In this document: piece after piece, positions 47,314 through 55,020 of the stretch | How the letters are laid out: the number at the start of each line of letters is the position of its first letter | Numbering within the stretch: position 1 is the first letter of the stretch | From: Ammonifex thiophilus | GTDB lineage: Bacteria > Bacillota > Desulfotomaculia > Desulfotomaculales > Ammonificaceae | DNA length: 64,000 nt | Direction of reading: 5' to 3' | NCBI RefSeq assembly: GCF_003368535.1 | Contig: NZ_QSLN01000010.1 | Span: 1 to 64,000 of the forward strand | Notes under the pieces: generated by a model | What the model was told of the DNA's origin: nothing | What the model saw: the letters and a program-made list of their open reading frames with translations, nothing else | Database searches by the model: none | Translations under genes and position numbers: made by a program

Positions 47314-48390
47314 TTACCTTTCCGTACAAGCGATGCACGGGTCAATGGAAAGGGTGATCACGGGTACATCTGCCAACTCGCATCCCGGCAACATCACGAG
47401 CAACGTGGGCAGATTGGCGAAGGAAGGCGTGCGCACTTTGAGTCTCTTGAGGTTGGGCGAGCCGTCCCCCCGGCAGTAGTAAATTACTTCCCCGCGCGGT
47501 TGCTCTGCCCGGTGTATCGCTTCTCCCTTGGGATTATCTTCTACGGGCACGTTAATTTCCCCTGCCGGCAGCCGGTCGAGCACCAGGTTAATAAGCTCCC
47601 AGGACTGCCACACCTCCCGGGCCCGCACCATCATCCGGGCGTAAGAGTCGCAGCCCTCTTCCACCACCGGCTCAAAGCCTAGTTCCCCGTAGGCGGCGTA
47701 GCCGTCCATGCGGGCATCAAAAGCCCACCCGCTTCCCCTGATGGTGGGGCCCACCGCCCCCAACTGCCAGGCCACGTCTTTGGGCAGAATGCCCTTACCC
47801 CAAGTGCGGCTTTTGATAGTACGGTCATGCTGGAACACCTGGAAAATGGGGGTGTAAAGTTCCTTGAACTGCTTCAACATCTTGCGCACGGTGCGGATCT
47901 GCTCCGCATCGAGGTCCTTCCGCACCCCTCCCACCACGCAGGTGGACTGGATTATGCGGTGCCCAGAGGTGAGCTCCGACACGTCCAGCACCAGCTCCCG
48001 CGCCCGCCAGCACTGCATGAAGAGGCTCTCTAGACCAAAGCCGTCGGCAAAAAGCCCCAGCCACAAAAGATGGCTGTGCATGCGGGAAAGCTCGGCCCAG
48101 AAAACCCGCAGGTACCGGGCCCGGGGAGGAACCTCTATCCCCATGGCCTTCTCTATTACCTCGCAGTAAGCTTCCGCGTGGATGAAGCTGCAAATGCCGC
48201 AAATGCGCTCGCATAAGAAAACGTTGTGCTTGTAAGGGTTGAGCTCGCACCCCTTCTCTATGCCCCGGTGCATGTAGCCGATGCGCGGCTTTACCTCCAC
48301 CACCTTTTCGTCCTCGCAGGTAAGGATCAGCTGCACCGGTTCGGGAAGCACCGGGTGCTGAGGTCCAAAGGGAAAAGTTACCCTGGCCAT
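47314..48390 (-). CDS. echE: Ech hydrogenase large subunit EchE ([NiFe] catalytic subunit)
   Basis: Catalytic subunit of a group 4 [NiFe] hydrogenase. Both nickel-ligand motifs are intact: RICGICSFIH (Cys64 and Cys67) and DPCIACTER at the very C-terminus (Cys352, Cys355). NuoD of complex I lacks these cysteines, so hydrogenase activity is supported. There is no C-terminal extension after TER, so no endopeptidase processing is expected. 358 residues; ATG at 48390 shares one base with the echD stop (GTG at 48393 also possible). Confidence 0.93.
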   Translation of the reverse strand: MARVTFPFGPQHPVLPEPVQLILTCEDEKVVEVKPRIGYMHRGIEKGCELNPYKHNVFLCERICGICSFIHAEAYCEVIEKAMGIEVPPRARYLRVFWAELSRMHSHLLWLGLFADGFGLESLFMQCWRARELVLDVSELTSGHRIIQSTCVVGGVRKDLDAEQIRTVRKMLKQFKELYTPIFQVFQHDRTIKSRTWGKGILPKDVAWQLGAVGPTIRGSGWAFDARMDGYAAYGELGFEPVVEEGCDSYARMMVRAREVWQSWELINLVLDRLPAGEINVPVEDNPKGEAIHRAEQPRGEVIYYCRGDGSPNLKRLKVRTPSFANLPTLLVMLPGCELADVPVITLSIDPCIACTER

Positions 48391-48761
48391 CACTTAATCA
48401 CCTCGCGTTGCCGGGCCACCCGGAGCAGGGGAAACCGCGGGCTCTCGTCGGCCAGCAGCATGCGCTCCCCGAAGTCGAGCACCATGCCGGTTACTTTAAG
48501 GCCGGTCATCTCCCGCATCTCGTTCTCCGCCAGCACCGCTCCCAGCAGTATAGAAGAAATGCTGGGCACCTCTTCTTCCTTTTTCACCCGCAGCCGCAGG
48601 TTAACCGAATCCAGGCCTTTCTGGAAGTTGTAAATGACCTCGAACTCCTCCCCCTCATCGATGCAGATGGCGGTGCCCAGCCTGGCCCCCTCTTTCACCA
48701 GCCGCTCCACCTCAAGAAGAAGTTGCTCCTTGCTGATCTGGTAATCCTTTATGACTCTCAT
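48390..48761 (-). CDS. echD: Ech hydrogenase subunit EchD (NuoC-like)
   Basis: 123-residue soluble subunit resembling the 30-kDa NuoC domain: YNFQKGLDSVNLRLRVKKEEEVPSIS, then GAVLAENEMREMTGLKVTG, where the ExEMxEMxG pattern is typical. It bridges the large and small subunits. ATG overlaps the echC stop (ATGA). No metal site is expected. Confidence 0.87.
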   Translation of the reverse strand: MRVIKDYQISKEQLLLEVERLVKEGARLGTAICIDEGEEFEVIYNFQKGLDSVNLRLRVKKEEEVPSISSILLGAVLAENEMREMTGLKVTGMVLDFGERMLLADESPRFPLLRVARQREVIK

Positions 48762-49189
48762 TCTTCTAGCTCACCCCGCAACTTCTTGAGCGCCAAGACC
48801 ACACCGTCGATGATGGCCTCCGGCCGGGCGGCACACCCCGGCACATAGACATCTACCGGGATTACCTTGTCTATTCCCCCCATGATGTTATAACAGTTGT
48901 GGAAGACGCCGCCGGTGCAGGCGCAGGTGCCCACCGCCACCACCACCTTGGGATCGGGCATCTGGGCGTAAAGATTCTGCAGTACTTTGTAGTTGCGGCG
49001 GTTAGCCGGGCCGGTCACCAGCAGGATGTCGGCGTGTTTGGGATTCCCCATGTGCAGAATACCGAAGCGCTCCACGTCGTAGTAAGGAGTGAGGCAGGCC
49101 AGTATCTCTATATCACAGCCGTTGCAGCTGCTGCTGCAGAAGTGCAAAAGCCAAGGAGACTTCACCCGCGCCTTGGTCAAGAGCCCCAT
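48758..49189 (-). CDS. echC: Ech hydrogenase small subunit EchC (NuoB-like)
   Basis: 143-residue subunit holding the proximal [4Fe-4S] cluster. Ligands are Cys22 and Cys25 (SSSCNGCDIE), Cys89 (GTC) and Cys119 (VPGC), in the NuoB order; VTGPANRRNY and GVFHNCYNI are typical of hydrogenase-type members. ATG at 49189 is six bases after GGGGGAG; TTG at 49195 is a weaker option. Confidence 0.92.
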   Translation of the reverse strand: MGLLTKARVKSPWLLHFCSSSCNGCDIEILACLTPYYDVERFGILHMGNPKHADILLVTGPANRRNYKVLQNLYAQMPDPKVVVAVGTCACTGGVFHNCYNIMGGIDKVIPVDVYVPGCAARPEAIIDGVVLALKKLRGELEE

Positions 49190-49209
49190 AGTCAACTCCC
49201 CCTTAAACC

Positions 49210-50076
49210 CTAAAGCAGGCCCCGGATCAGGTTGAGGTAGACAATGTTGGCCAGGGCCAGCCCCATCCCCTCAACCCAGGTGAAGTAAAGCATAGTCCGC
49301 CAGCGCAGCCGGGCCAAGATATTGTCGATCAGTATCTCCAGGAAGAAGGAGAACACCGCCAGTAAAAGCCCTGCCCACCAGGGACGGGCCCAGAAGAGGA
49401 AGACCAGCCCCAGCAAAAGCACCAGCTCGTACCAGTGAGCCAGCTCGATCAGGGCCAGCGATTTTCCGGAATACTCCGTGTAGACCCCTCGCACCAGCTC
49501 CTGGTGGGCATGCTCCGACGCCGCGATGTCGAAGGGCGACTTGCGCATTTTTATGGTTAAAGCCGCCAGAACGGCCAAGAAGGTGGGCCAGAGAGAATGG
49601 ATGAGCGCCCCTTCCTGCCGGAAGACGCTGGCCACCTGGAAAGAGCCGGTTTTCAAGAAAATGGCCACCGCGGTGAGCAGGAGCACCGGCTCGTAGGCGA
49701 ACATCTGCAAGAGTTCCCGGTTGGCACCCAAGTGGGCGTAGGGGGAGCGGACAGAGTAGGCCCCCAGCGCCAGACAGGCGCCGCCGAAACCCAGGATGAG
49801 CACCACTGCCAGGAGGTCCTGCCCCAGAAAGAAGAGGACGGTGGCCAGCAGCGTAAGGGCCAGATAGCCGCAGGCCCAGGCCAAAGTGGCCCGGGAAGAA
49901 ATCAGAGTCTTTTTCCCCATGAGCTTGAGGAAGTCGTAGAAGGGCTGCCAGATGGGGGGGCCTATACGCCCCTGCAACCTAGCCGTAAGTTTACGATCGA
50001 CACCGCGCAAGAACCCTCCCAGCAAAGGAACCCCTATCAGCACCGCCAGCACCAAAAGCCCGTTCGTCCCGTTCAT
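49210..50076 (-). CDS. echB: Ech hydrogenase membrane subunit EchB (NuoH-like)
   Basis: 288-residue membrane protein with about eight hydrophobic segments. RGVDRKLTARLQGRIGPPIWQPFYDFLKLMGK and SPFDIAASEHAHQELVRGVYTEYSG match NuoH/HycD landmarks, including the acidic residues that couple electron transfer to ion movement. ATG at 50076 overlaps the echA stop (ATGA); an upstream frame within echA is rejected. Confidence 0.92.
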   Translation of the reverse strand: MNGTNGLLVLAVLIGVPLLGGFLRGVDRKLTARLQGRIGPPIWQPFYDFLKLMGKKTLISSRATLAWACGYLALTLLATVLFFLGQDLLAVVLILGFGGACLALGAYSVRSPYAHLGANRELLQMFAYEPVLLLTAVAIFLKTGSFQVASVFRQEGALIHSLWPTFLAVLAALTIKMRKSPFDIAASEHAHQELVRGVYTEYSGKSLALIELAHWYELVLLLGLVFLFWARPWWAGLLLAVFSFFLEILIDNILARLRWRTMLYFTWVEGMGLALANIVYLNLIRGLL

Positions 50077-52025
50077 GCTCCCACCCCCGCCACCAGTAAG
50101 ATCACCAGCAAGAGCATGAGCCCCAGCAGGTTGATCCAGGGGTTGAGCCGTGCCTCCCCCCAGGAGGCAGAGAGGTAAAGCCCCCCCGTCTCGAGGGGCA
50201 CGGGCTGGTCTCCTATCCCCCGGAAAGCCGCTTCTTCTACCGCCAGGTTCTCCCCGCAGAGATAAACCGGCCGGTAGTCCTCGCGCCGGGCCCGGAAGGT
50301 CAAGAGGGGTAGCAAAAGCGCCGCTCCTGCCACCAGGAAGACCGGCCAAACGGTGAAGAAGCCGTAGGGACTACCCCAGCCGCTCCAGTTGGCCGCAACC
50401 TGCGGCTGGTAGCCCAGGGCCGTCACAGCGGGTAGTACCAGTTCCCGTACTAAGCCGCCCACCAGCACACTCGCCACCAGCAGAAGCCCGGTGAGTCCCA
50501 AGACGGTGCCGTAGGCGTAGACACCCTTTCGCTTCTCCAGCTTCTCTTCCTCACGCAGCGGCACGGTGCTCAAGAGCCTTCCCAGCCACTTCACCCAGAA
50601 GACCAAGCTGGCCGCGCTGCCCACGGCGATAAAGGCAGCCACCAGCGGGAACCAGGCGGAAGTAGAGGTAGCGGCCGCTTCCAGGCTGGCCCATTTCCCC
50701 AGCACCGCGCCGAAGGGAACGAAAGCCATGGAAAGCATGCCCACGATGCCGACCACCGCGGCCACCGGCGAACGGTTGACGAGCCCCTCCATCACCTCTA
50801 TATCCCGCGACCCCAGTTGCTGCTCGTAAATGCCCACGGTCATAAAGAGTAGCCCTTTAGAAAGGGCATGGAAGATCAGGATGACCAGGGCAGCGGCCAA
50901 AGCCAGGTCGGTGTTAATCCCCGCGCAGGCGATGATGAGGCCCAGGTTGGCCACTGTGGAAAGGGCCAGAACCCGCTTGGAGACCGTCTGGCTTATGGCC
51001 AAAAGGGAAGCTGCCAGGTAGACAAAAGCGCCGAACACCGCCAGGGCGGAAGAAAGGACGGTACCGAAAAGGGCGGGGGCCAGACGCAGCACCAGGTAAA
51101 CGCCCGCCTTCACCATGGTGCTGGAGTGAAGCAGAGCCGAAACCGGAGTGGGAGCCACCATGGCGCCCAAGAGCCAGCTCTGGAAAGGCACCTGGGCAGC
51201 TTTGGTGAAGGCCGTAAGGGAAAGGAAGGCCAGCGGCAAAAGCAAAGCTCCCCCCAGGCTGGCTTCTTGAACCACCGCGACCAGGGAAAGGGTTCCCAGT
51301 GTGCGGTAGATCAGGAACATGGCCAGCACACAGGCCACGCCGCCGATGAGGTTCATCCACAAAGCCCGCAGCGCCGAAGCCTGCGCCTCCTCCGTGCGGT
51401 CATGCCGGATGAGCTCGTAACAGCAGAGGGTGGTCATTTCCCAGAAGAAGAAGAGCCAGAGGAGGTTGTTGGCCATGACCAGGCCGTTCATCACGCCCAG
51501 GAAACCTACCAGGAAACAGAAGAAAAGTGGCTGCCGGGTGCGCTCCAGGTGAAGGTGGGCTTCGTGCTCAGGCATGTAATCCAGGGCGTAAACGCAGATG
51601 AGCGAGCCGATCACGGAGATAACCAAGACCATGATGGAAGCGAGCGGGTCCAGGAGGAAGGTTGGGTGCACCGTGAGGCCGTGAGGCAACTGCCAGAATT
51701 CTAGGAGCGAAAGGAGTACCCCTTGCAAAGCGGCCAAACCGGCCACCAGATAATGGCGCCAGCGAAAGCCCACGTAAAGGAAATAGGCTACTAGGGCGAA
51801 ATCCAACCAGTTAATCAGGGTCGAAAGCCAGGGTGCGGTATCCAGTCCTTGTGGGCTTCCTTTCCCCAGGGTTACCGCTGCCAGGAGTACCGCCATAAAA
51901 GCCAAAATCGCCGCCGTGCCTAATACCAGAGCCTTTCGCAGCGTGGAGCGGTAAACGGAGAGGGAAAGAAGCCCCGCAACTATGGGAAGTAAAACCAGCC
52001 AGGCCACCAACCAATCCAATCTCAT
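50073..52025 (-). CDS. echA: Ech hydrogenase membrane subunit EchA (NuoL/Mrp-like ion pump)
   Basis: 650-residue antiporter-like membrane protein with about 16 segments. MEHs: YALDYMPEHEAHLHLERTRQP, FFWEMTTLCCYELIRHD and PVSALLHSSTMVKAGVYLVLRLAP contain the Glu, His and Lys of the proton channel. With EchB it makes H2 formation from ferredoxin build an ion gradient. First gene of the operon; ATG after GGGGGTAGGGGTTT. Order A-B-C-D-E-F is the canonical ech order. Confidence 0.92.
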   Translation of the reverse strand: MRLDWLVAWLVLLPIVAGLLSLSVYRSTLRKALVLGTAAILAFMAVLLAAVTLGKGSPQGLDTAPWLSTLINWLDFALVAYFLYVGFRWRHYLVAGLAALQGVLLSLLEFWQLPHGLTVHPTFLLDPLASIMVLVISVIGSLICVYALDYMPEHEAHLHLERTRQPLFFCFLVGFLGVMNGLVMANNLLWLFFFWEMTTLCCYELIRHDRTEEAQASALRALWMNLIGGVACVLAMFLIYRTLGTLSLVAVVQEASLGGALLLPLAFLSLTAFTKAAQVPFQSWLLGAMVAPTPVSALLHSSTMVKAGVYLVLRLAPALFGTVLSSALAVFGAFVYLAASLLAISQTVSKRVLALSTVANLGLIIACAGINTDLALAAALVILIFHALSKGLLFMTVGIYEQQLGSRDIEVMEGLVNRSPVAAVVGIVGMLSMAFVPFGAVLGKWASLEAAATSTSAWFPLVAAFIAVGSAASLVFWVKWLGRLLSTVPLREEEKLEKRKGVYAYGTVLGLTGLLLVASVLVGGLVRELVLPAVTALGYQPQVAANWSGWGSPYGFFTVWPVFLVAGAALLLPLLTFRARREDYRPVYLCGENLAVEEAAFRGIGDQPVPLETGGLYLSASWGEARLNPWINLLGLMLLLVILLVAGVGA

Positions 52026-52154
52026 AAACCCCTACCCCCTAAGGCCGAAGCAAAACCTTTCCGCCTTCAAGGCTACACCGCCGGTTTCGTACCGGTTCTT
52101 CCTTTCCCCCTACCACCCCCATCTTAAAGTCAAGTTAAAGCCTTGATTAAGGAT

Positions 52155-52184
52155 ATTTTAAGTTTGGCTCAGAAAAGGTGTCAA
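52155..52184 (-). promoter_or_regulatory. Sigma-A promoter of the ech operon
   Basis: On the minus strand a perfect TTGACA (52179-52184) is followed after 18 bases by TAAAAT (52155-52160). The transcript would carry about 125 bases of leader before echA, with small stems such as GCCTTgAAGGC and repeats of CTTTAA/TTGA; no known riboswitch class is recognised in it. This accounts for the 213-base gap between the Suf genes and echA. Confidence 0.7.
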
Positions 52185-52238
52185 GGCTTTAAGGGCCAAA
52201 AAAGAGCTTGTTCCCAAATTAACATTGCTTGTCGGCCA

Positions 52239-53345
52239 TCAGACACCGGCAGCGGAAACCTTAATTATCCTGTCTATTTCTTCCTGCAAGGCCGGCGGCA
52301 GACCCTCGATGCGTACGTTGAGGAAGCCGCGCACGATGACGGCCAGCGCCTCCTCCTCGTCCAGCCCCCGCGCCATCAGGTACTCCACCGCCTCCTCGGC
52401 CACCTTCCCTACCGCCGCCTCATGGGAAAGCTCCACGTTGGCCGTGCGGGCCTCCAGCTCCGGAACGGCCAGGATCCGACCCTGGGGGGTGAGCATCAGC
52501 CCGTGGCACTCCAGATGCCCCCGCACCCCGGCCACCTCGCCCACCAGAAGGCCCCGGGAAACGATCTCCCCGCCAGTGGTGATGGCCCGGGAGATGAGTT
52601 CCGCCTTGGTGTCCGATGCCCGCAGGTAAACACGGGAGCCCACGTCCATGCTCGTTCCCGGTGGAGCGAGCAAGATGGACTGGGAGCGAACCACCGCCCC
52701 CGCCCCGGCCAGGTAGGTGCTGGGGTTGGTTACCAGCTTCTTGGCCCCGCTCAGACAGATGTAGTTATAAATGTAAGTTCCCCCTTCTTCCACCCACACT
52801 GCTCCCTGGGGCGTGCTTTCCACTTCTTCTCCCCACCGGTGGATCATGGTGAAGGTGAGCTTGCCTCCCCGCTTAATAAAGGTCTCGGTTATACCTATGT
52901 GCTGCCCGCGGCGCACGCAGGCCCCGGAAGCGCAGCCGGTTATGAGCTTTAGCGAAGCCCCTTCCTCCACGATTACCAGGTTGTGTACTTCCTGCCGCGT
53001 GCCCTCCCGCGCGATGAAAAGGCTGCTTTGAACCGGGTGATGCACTTCCACCCCGGGAAGCACCCGGACGAAGTAACCTCGAGCCTCCGGATCTTCAGGT
53101 CTCGCTTCCGGCAAAAGACGCCCCAGGTAATCCTCCACCCAGGGATAAAGCCGGCGCGCTTGCGCCAGGCTCAATACCTCCAGCCCTTCCTGCCAGCTCT
53201 GATACTGGAACACTTCCTGATCGAACTGCAGGTAGGTCCCACCCCTTCCTTCACCGCTGAGCTCGATGCCCACGCGCAAAAGGCATTCCTTTTCCTCCGG
53301 CGGCAGGGAAGCGAGGTCTAAAGAAGAAGTCAGTTCTTTAGACAC
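52239..53345 (-). CDS. SufB/SufD-family Fe-S cluster assembly scaffold
   Basis: 368-residue member of the SufBD family that builds [4Fe-4S] clusters with SufC. The beta-helix core shows HNLVIVEEGASLKLITGCAS, GGTYIYNYICLSGAKKL, GHLECHGLMLTPQGRILAVPELEA and LSHEAAVGKVAEEAVEYLMARGL, the last typical of SufD/SufB C-termini. GTG start, eight bases inside sufC. Only one SufBD-type gene is present and no sufA, sufS or sufU, so it resembles the minimal SufBC/SMS type of anaerobes. Confidence 0.88.
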   Translation of the reverse strand: MSKELTSSLDLASLPPEEKECLLRVGIELSGEGRGGTYLQFDQEVFQYQSWQEGLEVLSLAQARRLYPWVEDYLGRLLPEARPEDPEARGYFVRVLPGVEVHHPVQSSLFIAREGTRQEVHNLVIVEEGASLKLITGCASGACVRRGQHIGITETFIKRGGKLTFTMIHRWGEEVESTPQGAVWVEEGGTYIYNYICLSGAKKLVTNPSTYLAGAGAVVRSQSILLAPPGTSMDVGSRVYLRASDTKAELISRAITTGGEIVSRGLLVGEVAGVRGHLECHGLMLTPQGRILAVPELEARTANVELSHEAAVGKVAEEAVEYLMARGLDEEEALAVIVRGFLNVRIEGLPPALQEEIDRIIKVSAAGV

Positions 53346-54126
53346 AGAAACACCCCCCGTTGAGGTTCATGCAGCGTATGCACTCGGTGTACCCCACCTT
53401 CTGGATGCAACTGAAGAGCTCGCGGGGGTTGCCACTGCAGCAGAGCTTGCCCTGGAAGAGGACGTGCCCCACGTCTGCCTCCACGTAGTTGAGAATGTAG
53501 CCCGTGTGGGTGATGATCAAGCCCCCCTTGGTCCGGCTGCGCCGCACCTCCCGCAGCGAGCGGGGATCCCAGGGAGCTGGTTCCTTCTCTAAAAGGTAGT
53601 TGACCACCTTCCCGATGAGTGCCATGTTCTCTACATCGACCCCCGACTCGGGCTCGTCCAGCATTACCAGGCTGGGGTTCTGGGCCAGGAGCTGCAAAAG
53701 CTCGGAGCGCTTGAGTTCCCCACCGGAAAAGCCATAGTTCACTTCCCGGTCCAGGAACTCGGAGAGCTTGAGCTCCTCCGCCATGCGCTCCAGCGCCACC
53801 CCGTCCTGTTTCAGCCGACGCACCAAATCCCGGAGCAAAACCCCGCGCAGCGACGGAGGCCGCTGAAAGGCCAGCCCTATACCCTTGACGGCCCTTTGGT
53901 CCACGGGTAGGGAGGTGATGTCCTCGCCCCGGAAAAGGATGCGCCCCTTCACCACCCGGTAGCGGGAAAAGCCCATGATGGTCCCCAAAAGAGTGGTCTT
54001 GCCCGAGCCGTTAGGGCCGAAAAGCACGTGCGTCTCCCCTGGATTGATCACCAGGTTTATGTCCCGGAGCACTAGACGCTCCCCCACGGCCACGCTCAAG
54101 TCTTCCAGCACCAGTAGCGGCTGCAC
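53338..54126 (-). CDS. sufC: SufC-family ATPase with a cysteine-rich C-terminal tail
   Basis: ABC-type ATPase energising Fe-S assembly on SufB/D. Walker A GPNGSGKTT is at 37-45, signature YGFSGGELKRSELLQLL, Walker B LVMLDEPESGVD, H-loop GGLIITHTGYIL. The GTG at 54126 after AAAGGAGGAGGGAGTT gives 262 residues. The last 35 residues hold seven cysteines (229, 230, 240, 249, 252, 259, 261), not usual for SufC; these could bind a cluster or metal. The tail is directly visible; its role is unknown. Confidence 0.87.
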   Translation of the reverse strand: MQPLLVLEDLSVAVGERLVLRDINLVINPGETHVLFGPNGSGKTTLLGTIMGFSRYRVVKGRILFRGEDITSLPVDQRAVKGIGLAFQRPPSLRGVLLRDLVRRLKQDGVALERMAEELKLSEFLDREVNYGFSGGELKRSELLQLLAQNPSLVMLDEPESGVDVENMALIGKVVNYLLEKEPAPWDPRSLREVRRSRTKGGLIITHTGYILNYVEADVGHVLFQGKLCCSGNPRELFSCIQKVGYTECIRCMNLNGGCFCV

Positions 54127-54149
54127 AACTCCCTCCTCCTTTAAGTCGC

Positions 54150-54992
54150 TTAAACGCGGCCGAAGGCCGCGATGAAACTCCCCACTTCTACCCCCCAGCT
54201 CCTGGCCACTGGGCCACACTTGGCCTTGAGGAGGTGAAAGACTCGGGAATCGGACTTTTCCGAAAGGGTCTCGTAATTCCCCATCCCCTTGGCCAGGATG
54301 AGGTCCGCCCGGCGGAAAAGCTCAAGAAAGGCGGGCGAAGCCGCTTCCAAGTCCAGCCCGGGCGAGTCGGTGCCGGTGGTCACCACCCGCCCAAAAGCTT
54401 CCACCAGACTCTCCCTTTCCAGATCGGCCAGAGTAAGGTCGTTCTGGATCGGCTTCTCTTTCACCACGTAGTAGGCTTCTTCGACCCGCGCCGCCAGGTA
54501 GCGGAAGAGGGGCAGGTCAAAGTAAGCCTCCCCCGCGTTGTCGGCCAGGTAGAGCACGAGGCGTGCCTTTTTAAGCCTTTCGAGGAAGAGCCCCGTCTCG
54601 TCTATGACGAAATGCACCGGCCGCTCGAGTTCCGCCCGCACCACCTCTAAGTCCCTGAAGAAGTCCAAGGAATTACCCAGGACCGCCAGGCGGAAGAGGG
54701 AAGCCGGATGGTTCTCCTCTAAATGCAGGCAGGAGAAGAGTTCCTGCGCCATGGCCATCTCCCGCTCTTTTACCGGGCGGAAGGGATCGGGGTTGCCGGT
54801 AACCTCCTTTATCACCCGCTGGGTCAAGGTAGCGATGGTGGTAGGGACCTTGTCCAGAGAGAATTCGGCTTGCAAGACGGCCTTTCCTTCCGCGCGGGCT
54901 TTTTCCCTCAGTTCCCCCTCCGGCGCAGCCAGCTGGGCCGCCATCTCCACCAGCCGTCTAAGGCAATCGTAGCATTCTTCTTGCGCCCGCAA
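54150..54992 (-). CDS. DUF89/ARMT1-like damage-control phosphatase family protein
   Basis: 280-residue protein with the DUF89 N-terminal CYDCLRR, the metal-binding LYLADNAGEAYFDLPLFRYL core (Asp-Asn), and ILAKGMGNYETLSE near the C-terminus. Families of this kind hydrolyse phosphorylated or damaged metabolites with a divalent metal; substrate here unknown. TTG start after GGGAGGGAG. Lies 23 bases upstream of sufC, between mutS2 and the suf pair. Confidence 0.83.
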   Translation of the reverse strand: MRAQEECYDCLRRLVEMAAQLAAPEGELREKARAEGKAVLQAEFSLDKVPTTIATLTQRVIKEVTGNPDPFRPVKEREMAMAQELFSCLHLEENHPASLFRLAVLGNSLDFFRDLEVVRAELERPVHFVIDETGLFLERLKKARLVLYLADNAGEAYFDLPLFRYLAARVEEAYYVVKEKPIQNDLTLADLERESLVEAFGRVVTTGTDSPGLDLEAASPAFLELFRRADLILAKGMGNYETLSEKSDSRVFHLLKAKCGPVARSWGVEVGSFIAAFGRV

Positions 54993-55020
54993 AACGCTCC
55001 CTCCCGGAAAAGATTTGCTT

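Noticed and set aside
46909-52025. Reading the cluster as a partial NADH dehydrogenase (complex I)
   Set aside because: The large subunit keeps all four nickel-binding cysteines and the gene order is echABCDEF, which fits a group 4 hydrogenase and not complex I.
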